The notes: generated by a model not told the origin, from the letters alone. A DNA stretch of 64,000 bases from Aminobacter ciceronei (GCF_014138625.1 NZ_JACJHY010000018.1:87943-151942), one strand, 5' to 3'; positions 1 to 9,634 are shown, numbered from the stretch's first letter. A program made the numbers and translations.

Positions 1-1
1 C

Positions 2-1177
2 GGCCTGCCGTTCCAGAAGCGGCTGTTCGACTACATCAACAACGATCTCAAGGGGATCGGCTTCACTCACACCTGCACCTTTACGCAGCCAATCTGGCGC
101 GACATCGCCTCCAACGGTTGCTTCAACTTCAACGGCGACATGTATCCCGGCATGGACAAGGCCAAGCAGGCCATCGGCGGCCAGATCTCGCTGATGGGCA
201 CGCTCTCGCCCTACTCCACGCTGATGCATGGATCGACTGAGGCGGTGCGCAACGAGGTCAAGAAGCTGGCGGCCGAGGTCGGCTACAATGGCGGTCTCAT
301 CGTCATGCCCGGCTGCGACATCGACTGGAACATTCCGGAAGAGAACTTGCACGCCATGATCCAGCAGTGCGCCGAGATCAAGTATCCGATGGACATCGCG
401 TCGCTAGGAGACCTCTCCAATGTCTACCTCGCCGGACATCCAAAGCATCCCGGCAAGCGTTCGTCCTCGGTGTCGGGCGACACGCAGATCGCTGAGGTCA
501 AGACCCGCCACGAGGATCTCACCCCCCAACAGGAGGTCAATGAGAAGCTCGTCGAAGCCATCATGGAATATGACGGCGACAAGGCGATCGAATGGACGAA
601 GAAGGGGCTCGAGCGCGGCATGACCGCTCAGGAAATCGTCTTCGACGGCCTCTCCCTCGGCATGAAGATCGTCGGCGACATGTATGAGCGCAACGAGCGC
701 TTCGTCACCGACATGTTAAAGGCCGCCAAGACGATGGACAAGGCGATGCCGATCTTGACACCGCTGCTCGAAGCCGCAGGCGGTGGCGATGGCCCGACTG
801 GCACGGTCGTGGTCGGGCTGGTGCGCGGCAACACCCAGGACATCGGCAAGAACCTCGTCTGCCTGATGCTGAAGGCTAACGGCTTCAAGGTCATCGATAT
901 GGGCAAGAACGTGAAGCCCGAGCAGTTCATCGAGATGGCGGAGAAGGAAAATGCCGTCGCCATCGGCATGTCGGTGATGACCAACTCGTCCTCCGTCTAT
1001 GTCCAGAAGGTCAAGCAGCTGCTGGATGAACAGGGCAAGGGCAACAAGTACCTGCTGATGTTCGGGGGCGCCGCCGCGAACGTCGGTCTTGGTCGCCAGT
1101 TTGGCATCGAATACGGCATCGATGCAAACGCGGCCGTGCAGCTGGTCAGGGACCACGTCACAAAGAAAGCCGCTTGA
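2..1177 (+). CDS. cmuA: CmuA, chloromethane:corrinoid methyltransferase, 5'-truncated by window edge
   Basis: The reading frame is open from base 2, so the start lies before the window; 391 codons of a family usually a little over 600 residues are visible. The first half is the C-terminal part of a uroporphyrinogen-decarboxylase-fold methyltransferase. The second half is a cobalamin-binding cap plus Rossmann domain with GKNLV and a glycine-rich FGGAAAN stretch. In known degraders CmuA moves the methyl group of chloromethane onto its own corrinoid, for transfer to tetrahydrofolate by CmuB. The identification rests on this fusion and on the downstream order fmdB-paaE-hutI-metF2-folD. The usual corrinoid-ligand motif DxHxxG reads NTQDIG (nt 830-847), so Gln sits where His is expected. 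Acts in the cytoplasm. A methanol or methylamine methyltransferase is less likely because those are usually separate proteins. Confidence 0.9.
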   Translation, partial: GLPFQKRLFDYINNDLKGIGFTHTCTFTQPIWRDIASNGCFNFNGDMYPGMDKAKQAIGGQISLMGTLSPYSTLMHGSTEAVRNEVKKLAAEVGYNGGLIVMPGCDIDWNIPEENLHAMIQQCAEIKYPMDIASLGDLSNVYLAGHPKHPGKRSSSVSGDTQIAEVKTRHEDLTPQQEVNEKLVEAIMEYDGDKAIEWTKKGLERGMTAQEIVFDGLSLGMKIVGDMYERNERFVTDMLKAAKTMDKAMPILTPLLEAAGGGDGPTGTVVVGLVRGNTQDIGKNLVCLMLKANGFKVIDMGKNVKPEQFIEMAEKENAVAIGMSVMTNSSSVYVQKVKQLLDEQGKGNKYLLMFGGAAANVGLGRQFGIEYGIDANAAVQLVRDHVTKKAA

Positions 1178-1197
1178 CCCGACCTCCCAAGCGACCT

Positions 1198-1223
1198 GCC
1201 GCCTCGCCCAAGGGCGAGGCGGC
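1198..1223 (+). terminator. Strong hairpin after cmuA
   Basis: A perfect 12-bp stem (GCCGCCTCGCCC / GGGCGAGGCGGC) around a two-base centre lies between the cmuA stop and the fmdB start. Only a short TTT follows, so it is a weak intrinsic terminator. It may instead attenuate or stabilise the cmuA message relative to downstream genes. Confidence 0.5.
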
Positions 1224-1250
1224 CCTTTCCGGAACAACTTCGAGGCTGAG

Positions 1251-1562
1251 ATGCCATCTTACACGTTCAGATGCGGTGACTGCAGGGAAGATCGCCAGGT
1301 TCTGACCGACCTCGCCACGGCGGACGGATTGGAACTCGTCTGCACGTCCTGTGGGGGCTCGATGACGAGGGCGCCCGTGCTTGTGGTCAATGTGATCGGG
1401 CCGGCCACCGAGGCGCGCCGTGCCGCCAACGACGCGAAGGCCGAGGAAATCTTCAAGCCGTGCGGCCACAAGTACCAGTGCCGCTGCGGCGTGCGGCTCT
1501 CCAAACCCAATCCGTTCAAACAGGAAATCAAGAAGGCGCACGGCTTCGTCGACGAAGACTGA
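1251..1562 (+). CDS. fmdB: FmdB-type small zinc-ribbon protein
   Basis: 103 residues. The N-terminus has the FmdB pattern: MPSYTFRCGDC followed by LVCTSCGG gives two CxxC knuckles for one zinc. A second cysteine-rich patch near residues 65-77 (CGHKYQCRCG) is less usual for the short family. FmdB-like proteins are called putative regulators, but their biochemical role is unsettled. This gene accompanies cmuA in several chloromethane degraders. ATG at 1251 has a GAGGCTGAG ribosome site just upstream, and the next gene starts 13 bases after the stop, consistent with one transcript. Confidence 0.75.
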   Translation: MPSYTFRCGDCREDRQVLTDLATADGLELVCTSCGGSMTRAPVLVVNVIGPATEARRAANDAKAEEIFKPCGHKYQCRCGVRLSKPNPFKQEIKKAHGFVDED

Positions 1563-1575
1563 GCACGGAACGACC

Positions 1576-2670
1576 ATGGCAACCTATCATCTCAAGATTG
1601 TCGGCAAACGCGATGAAGGCAACGATGCCGCCAGCCTGTGGCTCGAGGTGCCTCAGGATCTGAGAGGTGCCTTCAGCTATCGACCAGGCCAGTTCCTTAC
1701 TGTCGAGCGGGACGGCGACGGCGGGCGGATCGCCAGGCAATATTCACTGAGCTCCACGCCGGAGGCACACCGCGACCTGCGCATCACCGTCAAGAAGATC
1801 GACGGCGGCGCCGTGTCCCCTTGGCTGGTTCAGGATGTCGGCGAAGGCCAGGCGCTGGAGGTGCAGCCGCCGCGCGGGCGGTTCTTCCGCGGCTTCGACG
1901 AGCCGCGGCATGTCCTCATGCTGGCCTGCGGCTCGGGAATCGCACCGATCCTGTCGATCGCACGCCATCTGCTTGCGCAGGATGCAGGTCACCGGGTGAC
2001 CATCATATACGGCAATCGCACGCCGGATGCGGTCATATTAGGCGACGAAGTCGGCGCGCTGGCGGAGAGCCACCCGACAGCTTGCCATGTCGAGCAGGTG
2101 ATGTCGCGAGCGGGTGAAAGTTGGCATGGTGCCCGCGGCCGCATCGACAAGACGTTCATCGAAACCCGCTGGAAGGATTGGCAAGCGGCGAGTCACGGGC
2201 TTTCGACGTCCATCTTTCTTTGTGGGCCGCAGGAGTTCATGGACGATGCCGAAAGGGCCTTCGTGGACCTCGGCCTAGCCCTGGCGGACATTCACCGGGA
2301 GAGCTTCGATCTCGTCCTGAACGATGATGACGGGGAGCCGGGCCTGACGCTCGTCGGAGTGAACGATCCCGGCGAGTCCGGCCCGTGCGAGCGGATCGTC
2401 GCGGTCGTGGGCGGGGAAGAGTACGAGACCGTGCCGGAGGAAGGGGAAAGCATTCTCGCCGCCCTTATCCGCGCCGAGGCCGACGTTCCATTCTCCTGCC
2501 AGGAAGGAACCTGCGCCTCCTGCATTTCCAAGCTTACCGAGGGCAGTGCAAGCGTTCGACCCGGTGTGCTCCAGACCCTTCGCCAGGACGATCTCGATGA
2601 GGGATTGACCCTCGCGTGCCTCTCGCGCCCGACGACGCGCAGCGTCCGCATCGACTTCGACGAGATCTGA
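1576..2670 (+). CDS. PaaE-like ferredoxin/flavin oxidoreductase
   Basis: 364 residues with an FNR-type FAD domain (FSYRPGQFLTV and RQYSLSS, residues about 30-65), an NAD(P)-binding domain (ACGSGIAPILS; LCGPQEFMDD) and a C-terminal plant-type [2Fe-2S] domain. The cluster ligands CQEGTCASC lie at nt 2497-2523, with the fourth Cys in LACLS near the C-terminus. Such proteins pass electrons from NAD(P)H through FAD to the iron-sulphur centre. In the cmu cluster the likely but unproven job is electron supply, for example reactivation of oxidised corrinoid. It is labelled paaE in published cmu clusters by similarity to phenylacetate oxygenase reductase; no phenylacetate genes are nearby. Confidence 0.8.
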   Translation: MATYHLKIVGKRDEGNDAASLWLEVPQDLRGAFSYRPGQFLTVERDGDGGRIARQYSLSSTPEAHRDLRITVKKIDGGAVSPWLVQDVGEGQALEVQPPRGRFFRGFDEPRHVLMLACGSGIAPILSIARHLLAQDAGHRVTIIYGNRTPDAVILGDEVGALAESHPTACHVEQVMSRAGESWHGARGRIDKTFIETRWKDWQAASHGLSTSIFLCGPQEFMDDAERAFVDLGLALADIHRESFDLVLNDDDGEPGLTLVGVNDPGESGPCERIVAVVGGEEYETVPEEGESILAALIRAEADVPFSCQEGTCASCISKLTEGSASVRPGVLQTLRQDDLDEGLTLACLSRPTTRSVRIDFDEI

Positions 2671-2672
2671 TC

Positions 2673-3866
2673 ATGGCCGGCGATCTCATCCTGCGCGACA
2701 TCCGACTGGCAACAATGGCGGGCGACCAAGGCGAGCCGCTCGGTTTCACCGATAGCGGGGTCGTGGCCATATCGGGTGGTCTCGTAACCTATGCCGGCCC
2801 TGCGGGAGGCTTCGACACCGCCACAAGCGACGGACATATCCTGTCGATGGGCGGCATGTTGGCGTTACCGGGTCTGGTCTGCTGCCACAACCCCATCATA
2901 TGGGCCCCAGGCGCAGAGGCCGAGTCCGAGCAGGACGGCGCGGCATATCGATCCCTTGTGCAGGAAACCGCGAGGCTCACCGCTACCATCGGCGATGACG
3001 CGCTGCTCGACACGGCGTTTCGGCGACTGGCCGAGCTCCGGAAGACCGGCGTAACCGCATGCGAGATCAAGACCGGATTCGGCCTCGCGATCGAGGACGA
3101 GTTACGACACGCGCTGCTAGCTCGCCGGCTTCAGAAGCAAACGGACCTGCTTACGCGGGTCACCCTCTATCCCGGTCATTTCATTCCGGACGACGCCGAC
3201 GCCGACGACCGTATCGAGGAGATCGTGACCCGTCTGCTCCCAAAGGTGTACGAGGCACAGGCATGCGATTGCGTCGAGGTCTTTTGCGACGACGACGGCG
3301 GCCTTGATCTCGATCGGGCAAGCACGATTCTCGAGGCCTTTTACCGCAAAAAGACACCGTCGCGCGTTTCCTGCGACCGGTTCAGCGACAGCGCTGGTGC
3401 AACACTGCCGGCGTCGTTCTACTCGCAATCGGCCGCATATCTCTGCTGCTCGGATGCGGACGGCATCGGATCGGTAGCCGCCACCGGAACCAGCACGATC
3501 CTGATCCCCGAAATCGCTAAGCGCGACCGCGACAGCGCGCGACCAGATATACAAGCGATGCGAGACGTGGGTGCTCGCCTTGCCGTTTCTACGCAAGGGG
3601 GTCCCGACGGGACCGGCATAGATCTTCTGGGCGCGGCCCGACTTGCGGTGAACTGTTTCCAGCTTACCCCGGTCGAAGCGCTCATGGGCATCACAATCCA
3701 CGCAGCCAGCGCATTGGGGGTCGATCAGGTTGCCGGATCGCTGGCATGCGGCCGCCGCGGCGATCTTGCGCTCTTCGACGCGGCAACCCCGCTCGACCTT
3801 GTTCGAATTCCGGAGATGCGGCCACGCGCGGTCGTCACAGCCGGCGCGATCGAGGAACTCTCCTGA
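2673..3866 (+). CDS. HutI-like amidohydrolase homologue with degenerate metal site
   Basis: 397 residues, starting three bases after the paaE-like stop. It aligns by motif with imidazolonepropionase (HutI): PGLV at 66-69, CEIKTGFGL matching the HutI EGKSGYGL loop, and a C-terminal amidohydrolase tail GRRGDLALFD. The metal-binding HxH of the family is replaced by CHNP (residues 71-74), and the later HADQ-like segment reads CDRFSD. It is therefore unlikely to be a working imidazolonepropionase. A hutI-like gene is a constant member of several cmu operons, but its role there is unknown. No other histidine-degradation gene is present. Confidence 0.75.
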   Translation: MAGDLILRDIRLATMAGDQGEPLGFTDSGVVAISGGLVTYAGPAGGFDTATSDGHILSMGGMLALPGLVCCHNPIIWAPGAEAESEQDGAAYRSLVQETARLTATIGDDALLDTAFRRLAELRKTGVTACEIKTGFGLAIEDELRHALLARRLQKQTDLLTRVTLYPGHFIPDDADADDRIEEIVTRLLPKVYEAQACDCVEVFCDDDGGLDLDRASTILEAFYRKKTPSRVSCDRFSDSAGATLPASFYSQSAAYLCCSDADGIGSVAATGTSTILIPEIAKRDRDSARPDIQAMRDVGARLAVSTQGGPDGTGIDLLGAARLAVNCFQLTPVEALMGITIHAASALGVDQVAGSLACGRRGDLALFDAATPLDLVRIPEMRPRAVVTAGAIEELS

Positions 3867-3890
3867 AACCTCAAGCACAAGGAAAATCGG

Positions 3891-4760
3891 ATGTGTGAGC
3901 AGACCAATGCCCAGGCCGTGCCGGTCGAAGCGCCTCGCAGACTCCTGGATGGCGATCTCTCCATAGAGCTCTCGTCCGATCAGGTCCGGGACTTCAGTCC
4001 AAGTTCCAGCGTGCTGCCACAAGGGTCGCGCGTCTTCCTCACTCATCTGACAGGCAAACCCCTGAGCGCTCAGATCGATGCAGCCGCAAGACTGCGGGAC
4101 ATGGGCTACCTGCCTGTGCCGCATTTGGGAGCGAGGAACTTCAACACTGCGGACGACTATGTCCGGCACGTCGAGTCCCATTCGCGCAACGGCGTCACGA
4201 CCGCACTTTTCGTAGGAGGCAATCCACTGATCTCTTCAGGCCCGCTGACGGAAGCGGCACAACTCCTCGCTCACCCTGTCCTGCGCGACAGCACCATCCG
4301 CCACGCCTTTATCGGAGGTTATCCCGAAGGCCATCCGGCGATCTCCCAACCAGCGCTTGAAGATGCACTGAGAGCCAAGATCGCGTTGTCCTCCAAGGTT
4401 GGCCTGTCGGTACAGGTGGTATCCCAATTTGCGTTCGATGGCGCCCAGATGGGCCGTTGGGCGCAGAAACTTCATTCTGACTATCCGGGGCTTCCCGTCC
4501 GAGTGGGGCTCGCCGGGGTAACGTCTTTGCCAAAGCTCATCAAATTCGCGGTGATGTGCGGTATCGGGCCGTCCCTCGCCGCACTGAAGCGAAGCGGCAC
4601 CGGCCTGTTCAATGTCCTTGCCGAGAAGGATCCCGGCGATGTGATCGAGGGAATCGAAGCGACCTACCCAACTCCCGTGGCACCCCTCGATATCCATTTC
4701 TTTCCGTTCGGAGGGTGGACGAAGACGCTTGACTGGATCGCGGCGGCCCGAAGCCGATGA
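3891..4760 (+). CDS. metF2: MetF2-type methylene-tetrahydrofolate reductase
   Basis: 289 residues with the MetF TIM-barrel pattern: FLTHLTGK near residue 48, [13 protein letters not shown] near 72, ALFVGGN near 105, [12 protein letters not shown] near 138 and VVSQFAFD near 175. In chloromethane degraders MetF2 oxidises methyl-THF, made after CmuA/CmuB transfer, to methylene-THF. It is the divergent form tied to C1 catabolism rather than the housekeeping methionine enzyme, judged from its place between hutI and folD. ATG at 3891 follows AAGGAAAAT; the 3' end overlaps folD by four bases (ATGA), implying translational coupling. Confidence 0.85.
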   Translation: MCEQTNAQAVPVEAPRRLLDGDLSIELSSDQVRDFSPSSSVLPQGSRVFLTHLTGKPLSAQIDAAARLRDMGYLPVPHLGARNFNTADDYVRHVESHSRNGVTTALFVGGNPLISSGPLTEAAQLLAHPVLRDSTIRHAFIGGYPEGHPAISQPALEDALRAKIALSSKVGLSVQVVSQFAFDGAQMGRWAQKLHSDYPGLPVRVGLAGVTSLPKLIKFAVMCGIGPSLAALKRSGTGLFNVLAEKDPGDVIEGIEATYPTPVAPLDIHFFPFGGWTKTLDWIAAARSR

Positions 4761-5659
4761 ACATGATCGACACACGTCGCTCTGCCGCGATTATTGACGG
4801 CCGAGCAAGAGCCCGGAAGGTTTTGGAAGACGTCAAATCCCAAGCTCGCAAGTGGAAAGCCAAGTCCGGTGTCGTTCCAGGCATTGCGGTGGTGATTGTT
4901 GGTGATAATCCGGCCAGCGCGATTTATGTCGCATCGAAGGAAAAGACTGCAAAGGAATGCGGGTTCCATTCACGTATCGAGACACGTCCGGCCACCGCTT
5001 CGACGTCGGAAATACTCGACCTGCTAGGCGAGCTGAACGTAGCTCCAGATATCCATGGAATCCTCGTTCAGCTTCCCTTGCCCACGCATATCGACGCCGG
5101 GAAGGTGATCCAGGCTATATCGCCGGGGAAAGATGTTGACGGTTTTCACTTCGTCAATGTCGGTCGCCTTGCGACCGGAGCAGTCGACGGTGCGATTGTT
5201 CCCTGCACGCCGGCCGGCGCCATTCTGCTGATCGGTGACATTCTTGGACCCGACCTTTCGGGCAGAAGGGCAGTTGTTCTCGGGCGATCGAACATCGTCG
5301 GCAAGCCGATGGCCAATCTACTTCTGGCCGCGAACGCTACCGTAACAGTCGCTCATAGCCGCAGCCACGACCTTGCAGCGCTGTGCAGGGAGGCGGATAT
5401 CCTGGTCGCAGCGGTTGGTCGCCCCGAATTGGTACGCGGACACTGGATAAAGCCTGGCGCTGTCGTCATCGACGTAGGCATCAATCGGGTCCAAACCGGT
5501 GAAGGGCGCCGGGCAGGCCTGGTCGGCGATGTCGCGTTTGAAGAAGCCCAAAGTGTCGCTGGTGCGATCACTCCCGTCCCCGGTGGTGTGGGACCGATGA
5601 CCATCGCCATGCTTATGGCCAATACGTTGAATGCCGCAATTCGTGGAGGAATGGGCTAA
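4757..5659 (+). CDS. folD: FolD, methylene-THF dehydrogenase / methenyl-THF cyclohydrolase
   Basis: 300 residues, the standard FolD length. The folate site has YVASK with the catalytic Tyr57 and Lys61 pattern; [16 protein letters not shown], the NADP loop GRSNIVGKP and the C-terminal PGGVGPMT are all present. It converts methylene-THF via methenyl-THF to formyl-THF, the step after MetF2 in the C1 route from chloromethane to formate. No purU or fhs is visible here. This is probably a second, plasmid-borne copy dedicated to C1 flux, since FolD is normally also chromosomal. Confidence 0.93.
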   Translation: MNMIDTRRSAAIIDGRARARKVLEDVKSQARKWKAKSGVVPGIAVVIVGDNPASAIYVASKEKTAKECGFHSRIETRPATASTSEILDLLGELNVAPDIHGILVQLPLPTHIDAGKVIQAISPGKDVDGFHFVNVGRLATGAVDGAIVPCTPAGAILLIGDILGPDLSGRRAVVLGRSNIVGKPMANLLLAANATVTVAHSRSHDLAALCREADILVAAVGRPELVRGHWIKPGAVVIDVGINRVQTGEGRRAGLVGDVAFEEAQSVAGAITPVPGGVGPMTIAMLMANTLNAAIRGGMG

Positions 5660-5714
5660 GTCCGTGACATCGTGGTCAATCAGCCACCCCAGATAGCCCT
5701 CAAGGGAGGATACC

Positions 5715-6329
5715 ATGACTGCAGTCTTCGAGTTGCCTGACCTTCCATATGAATATGGGGCTCTCGAGCCCTTCATGTCGCGCGAGACGCTCAAGCTCCA
5801 CCACGGCAAGCATCATCTCGCCTATGTTGAAAACGGTCGCAAGCTGGCGGCCGAGGCGGGCATGGAGAACCTGTCGCTGAAGCAGATCGTCAAGAGATCG
5901 TTTGGCACCAACTCGAGCCTGTTTAACAACGCCGCGCAGCACTACAATCATACGCTCTTCTGGAAATGGATGAAGCGAGGTGGTGGAAACGCCAAGGTTC
6001 CCGATGTGCTGCAGAAGGCCATAGATTCTGAGCTGGGAGGCTACGAGAATTTCCGCACTGAGTTTATCGCCGCAGGCATGAGCCAGTTCGGATCAGGTTG
6101 GGCCTGGCTTGCGCTAAAGGATGGTGCGCTCACGATCATGAAAACTCCGAATGCCGAGAACCCAACTGTGCACGGCGGATTTCCGATCCTTGGCGTGGAT
6201 GTATGGGAGCACTCCTACTACGTGGACTACCGGAATGCCCGCCAAAAGTATCTTGAAGCTTTTTTTGACCACCTGATAAACTGGGAGGCAGTATTGCAGC
6301 TCTACGAGAAGGCTGCTGGCAGAACCTAA
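5715..6329 (+). CDS. sodB: Superoxide dismutase, Fe/Mn family
   Basis: 204 residues with all four metal ligands in family context: His29 (LHHGKHH), His79 (QHYNHTLFW), Asp162 and His166 (GVDVWEHSYY). GQ-type active-site residues favour the iron enzyme, but metal choice cannot be settled by eye. No signal peptide, so cytoplasmic. A strong AAGGGAGGA ribosome site precedes ATG 5715. It lies 55 bases after folD with no obvious terminator between. Its place at the end of the cmu genes may protect oxygen-sensitive corrinoid and iron-sulphur proteins (inference). The stop codon overlaps the convergent trbI stop. Confidence 0.93.
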   Translation: MTAVFELPDLPYEYGALEPFMSRETLKLHHGKHHLAYVENGRKLAAEAGMENLSLKQIVKRSFGTNSSLFNNAAQHYNHTLFWKWMKRGGGNAKVPDVLQKAIDSELGGYENFRTEFIAAGMSQFGSGWAWLALKDGALTIMKTPNAENPTVHGGFPILGVDVWEHSYYVDYRNARQKYLEAFFDHLINWEAVLQLYEKAAGRT

Positions 6330-7633
6330 GGGTTGGCAGCTGAAGGCGTCGGAAACAACATATCCTGATCGACGAGAATGTTGAACTTGTAACCCGGTCG
6401 AACGCGCAAGGTCGGTTGGACATCCAGGTTCTTGGTGATGGTGCGCTCGGTGACGCGCCCGAACGTCTCGGCGAAATTCCGCCTCGCCGCATCCGATGCG
6501 GTGTCCTGGGTCGCCAGCGTGGAGCTTTCGGGCAGTGCCATGTCGATGCCGGTGCCTATCACCGCAAGGAGCACCGCCGATCCAAACGTCCTCAGGTAGT
6601 GCCGATTGACCTTGTCGTTGAAGCCGCCATAACCCTGCGCGTCGGTGCCGGCCATGCCGCCGATCTGCAGCGTCGACCCGTTCGGAAAGATGATGTCGGT
6701 CCACACGACGAGGACCCGTGACTGCCCGAAGGACACCTTGCTGTCGTAGCGGCCAAACAGCTTAGTCCCCTGCGGGATAAGCAGATAATGACCGGTGGCG
6801 CTATCATAAACGTTCTGGCTCACCTGCGCGGTGATGCGCCCAGGCAGATCGGAGTTGATACCGGTGATCAAAGTTGCCGGGATAACCGATCCCCGCTTCA
6901 ACTCGTAGCGCGACTGCTGTGGCACGACTCTGTTGGGGAGATATCCGACTTCCTTCAGATCGGCGTTGAAGAAATCCTCTTTCGTGCCTTGCGCGTTCGG
7001 ATCGAGGTTCTGGCCACCAAGTCCTGCCTTCAGTGCTGCCGAATAGAGGTCGGCCGCGGAACTGCCTGATTGAGCGGTCCCGCCAATTGCTGCGGCCGGG
7101 GCCGGCTGATCACCATCTCCGGTCTTCAGTTTGTCGATGCTGACGGCGATCGGGGAATCGTAGGCGGTGTCGTTAGCCTGGAGCCGCGCCATGCGCTGGC
7201 GCTGGCGCTCGCGAAAATACTGCTCCTCCGCCTCGCGCTCGAGACGCGCCCGCCACAGCGCTTCCGGCTCGAGCTGCGGTTGCGGCGTCGGCTTGACCTC
7301 GCGGACGACGGGCTCAGGTACGAACGGGTTCTCGGTCTCGACCGCCGCCGGAGGCGTCGGCTGGAACACGGGCGCCGGGGCGGGCTCGCCGATGATCCCG
7401 TCCGGAACGCCGCGTTTCAGCTCATCGCCGAATGTCGAGGCTGGATTCCCGCCAGGACCGCCGATGTCCGGGTCACTGCGGAAATACAATCCCCGCGAGC
7501 TCAGCCCGTAGAAGATGACACCGAGGAAGAGTAGGACCAAGACGATCGCGACAATCACCGGCAAGCGGTTGATCCGGCGAATATTCGGCTGCTGGTTCGC
7601 CGGCGCACCGCCGAGCTGCAGGGACTGGACCAT
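6326..7633 (-). CDS. trbI: TrbI, VirB10-like conjugation channel protein
   Basis: 435 residues. A short cytoplasmic N-terminus is followed by one membrane helix (LPVIVAIVLVLLFLGVIF, about 25-42). Then comes a proline-rich periplasmic stalk (FQPTPP, KPTPQPQLEP) and the conserved C-terminal VirB10/TrbI beta domain (YELKRGSVIPA, GRITAQVSQNVYDS, LLIPQGTKLFG). It spans inner and outer membrane and bridges the core complex of the type IV secretion system. It is the last gene of the traI-trb operon and runs convergently into sodB, sharing bases of the stop codon. Confidence 0.92.
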   Translation of the reverse strand: MVQSLQLGGAPANQQPNIRRINRLPVIVAIVLVLLFLGVIFYGLSSRGLYFRSDPDIGGPGGNPASTFGDELKRGVPDGIIGEPAPAPVFQPTPPAAVETENPFVPEPVVREVKPTPQPQLEPEALWRARLEREAEEQYFRERQRQRMARLQANDTAYDSPIAVSIDKLKTGDGDQPAPAAAIGGTAQSGSSAADLYSAALKAGLGGQNLDPNAQGTKEDFFNADLKEVGYLPNRVVPQQSRYELKRGSVIPATLITGINSDLPGRITAQVSQNVYDSATGHYLLIPQGTKLFGRYDSKVSFGQSRVLVVWTDIIFPNGSTLQIGGMAGTDAQGYGGFNDKVNRHYLRTFGSAVLLAVIGTGIDMALPESSTLATQDTASDAARRNFAETFGRVTERTITKNLDVQPTLRVRPGYKFNILVDQDMLFPTPSAANP

Positions 7634-7644
7634 GCTTCCCTCCC

Positions 7645-8094
7645 CTATCCGCGCCGCATGACAGAGAGCGGGCTCGCGGGAGCCGCACCTGTCGCCGTCG
7701 TCGTGTATGCGCGGCCGAGATCAATGGAACTGGTCGACAGGCGTGCAAGGACCTGGCCGTCATGGCTGTCGATCACGTAAGCAAGCGCGATCAGCTTCTC
7801 ACCTTTCGCGTCTTGGTCGCTGACAACCGCATAGCCCCATGTCTTGAGCGAGTCCTCGAGCGCGCCGCCGAACGGCGATCCATCGGGTTTGAGGAGGATG
7901 GTGCCGGTTCCCGGGCCGACATGCTCGGCGAGCCGGCTTACCATGTCGCCGGCAATCGCGCTGGCGGCAGGCCCGGAAATCTCGGGCGGCGCGGAACTCG
8001 CGACCAGGCCATCGGCGTTCATCGCCTGGCAGCCGGCAAGCGCCACGGCAAGGAATGCGAGACGGAGAACGCGAAGGGGCTTATTCCTCTGCAT
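7645..8094 (-). CDS. trbH: TrbH, conjugation lipoprotein
   Basis: 149 residues. The N-terminus has a lipoprotein signal: a basic start, then hydrophobic [10 protein letters not shown] with lipobox LAGC, giving a lipid-modified Cys22. The rest is a small soluble domain typical of Ti-plasmid TrbH, an outer-membrane-associated member of the Trb apparatus. Position between trbG and trbI, with gaps of 3 and 11 bases, supports the name. TrbH is one of the less conserved Trb proteins, so the call leans on gene order. Confidence 0.82.
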   Translation of the reverse strand: MQRNKPLRVLRLAFLAVALAGCQAMNADGLVASSAPPEISGPAASAIAGDMVSRLAEHVGPGTGTILLKPDGSPFGGALEDSLKTWGYAVVSDQDAKGEKLIALAYVIDSHDGQVLARLSTSSIDLGRAYTTTATGAAPASPLSVMRRG

Positions 8095-8097
8095 CCC

Positions 8098-8940
8098 CTA
8101 CCCTCCACGCCTGATGGTGATCTTGTCCTGGCGCCGGCCGACGCCAGAAAGCAGAACAGCGCGGTCGACATGATAGTCGACCACCATCATGTTGCCTTTC
8201 ATCCGGTAGTTGACGATGCGGTTCTCGCCGCCGGAGACGACAAACAGGACCGGCGCATCCTGGCCGGAAAGCGAGCGTGGGAACTGGATGTAGGTCTTCA
8301 GCCCGTCGCTGTAGACGCGCGTCGGCCGCCAGGGCGCGCTGCCCGACACCGAGTAGCCGAAGTTCAATTGCTCGGCCGGCACGCCAGCACCAGGGATGGT
8401 GCTCGCCTCCAGCCGCGCGTTGATGTCGGCGAACTTTGCCGAGACGTCCTCCGGATATTCGAAACCCACCCTGGCCATGTACTGGCTTTGATGCGACTTG
8501 AGCTGGATGTGATAGGTGCGCCGCGACGTGGTGACGACCATAGACGTAACCAGCCCTGGTTCGGACGGCTTGACGATCAGGTGGATCGCCTGGCCGCCGA
8601 CAGCACCGGACGTGGCGGGCTCGACCTTCCAGCGCACCGTATCGCCGATCAGAACGTCACGCACGACCTCGCCCGCCTGAAGCTCGATGTCGCAGACCTG
8701 CAGCGGGGAGCAGACGACGGATGGCTGCACTTCGCCAAAAAGAAAGATCACCTTGCCGTCGGGCCCCTTGGTCACGAGCCCGCGGCTGCCACGCCATTGC
8801 CCGGAGATGCCGGTGCCCTTGGCCTCATTGGCACTCATACCCTGTGCCGATGCTTCCGGAAGGAGGAGGGGCGCGGCGGAGAGGGCGGCGGCAAGGACGA
8901 ACGGCAGTGCTCGGCAGGGAAGGATTGATGATGCGATCAT
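8098..8940 (-). CDS. trbG: TrbG, VirB9-like conjugation protein
   Basis: 280 residues from ATG 8940, chosen because it begins a Sec signal peptide ([20 protein letters not shown], cut after ASAQG); the frame is open further upstream but that part overlaps trbF out of character. The VirB9/TrbG pattern is clear: [57 protein letters not shown]. Periplasmic and outer-membrane subunit of the core complex, partner of TrbI and TrbH. Confidence 0.92.
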   Translation of the reverse strand: MIASSILPCRALPFVLAAALSAAPLLLPEASAQGMSANEAKGTGISGQWRGSRGLVTKGPDGKVIFLFGEVQPSVVCSPLQVCDIELQAGEVVRDVLIGDTVRWKVEPATSGAVGGQAIHLIVKPSEPGLVTSMVVTTSRRTYHIQLKSHQSQYMARVGFEYPEDVSAKFADINARLEASTIPGAGVPAEQLNFGYSVSGSAPWRPTRVYSDGLKTYIQFPRSLSGQDAPVLFVVSGGENRIVNYRMKGNMMVVDYHVDRAVLLSGVGRRQDKITIRRGG

Positions 8941-8953
8941 GGCAGGGCCACTC

Positions 8954-9616
8954 CTAAAGCTGCGCGGTCCAGTCGAGGTCGCGGATGTAGAGGCCGATCG
9001 GGTTGAGGCGGATGACAGCCTCGTCCTGCGGCGGGGTGAGCACGACTGTCGCGACGGCGCGGAAGCGGCGCACGCCGGTCTCCTTGCCCTTGCGATCGCG
9101 TTCGTATTCGGTCCAGTCGATCTGGTAGCTCTGGTTGGAGAGCGGGACGATGTTATTGACCTCAACCGCGACGGTTGCCCCCCTCGCCTTCTCGAACGGC
9201 GAATTTGAGCGGAACCAGCCATTGATCTTCTCTGTCGCGGGATCCGAGGTTCGCAACAGCGCATAGGTGCGATCGATGTAACCCTTCTGGACGACCGCGT
9301 CGGGCGTCACACCGCGGAAGTTCGACATGAAGTTCCCGAGCGTGGCGCGCACCACGCGCGCATCGGCATATTCGATCTGCTGCGGGAAGCCGGCGCTGAC
9401 CGCCGTGCCCAGCCGATCGACCTCAACGATGTAGGGAACGAGCTTCACCTGGCTGCTTTGATAGAGAGCATAGGACGTGCTGATGACCGCCAGCAGCATT
9501 CCGGTGACGCCGACGATGCGCCATGCCGCCGCCGCCTTCACATAAGAGCCGTACCGCTCGTTCCACTCCTGCCGTGCCGCGAGATAAGGGTTCTCCGGCG
9601 CCGTAGTCTTCGCCAT
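8954..9616 (-). CDS. trbF: TrbF, VirB8-like conjugation protein
   Basis: 220 residues. It has a short cytoplasmic N-terminus ([18 protein letters not shown]), one membrane helix around residues 33-52 ([19 protein letters not shown]) and a periplasmic VirB8-fold domain ([11 protein letters not shown] near 62, [12 protein letters not shown] near 105, [13 protein letters not shown] near 175). Assembly factor of the inner-membrane complex. It lies 13 bases after trbG's start in transcription order trbL-trbF-trbG. Confidence 0.92.
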   Translation of the reverse strand: MAKTTAPENPYLAARQEWNERYGSYVKAAAAWRIVGVTGMLLAVISTSYALYQSSQVKLVPYIVEVDRLGTAVSAGFPQQIEYADARVVRATLGNFMSNFRGVTPDAVVQKGYIDRTYALLRTSDPATEKINGWFRSNSPFEKARGATVAVEVNNIVPLSNQSYQIDWTEYERDRKGKETGVRRFRAVATVVLTPPQDEAVIRLNPIGLYIRDLDWTAQL

Positions 9617-9634
9617 CTGATATGAAACTCCTGA

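Noticed and set aside
7762..8928. 388-codon plus-strand ORF opposite trbH/trbG
   Set aside because: Antisense to two genes with signal peptides and VirB9 motifs; no motifs of its own.
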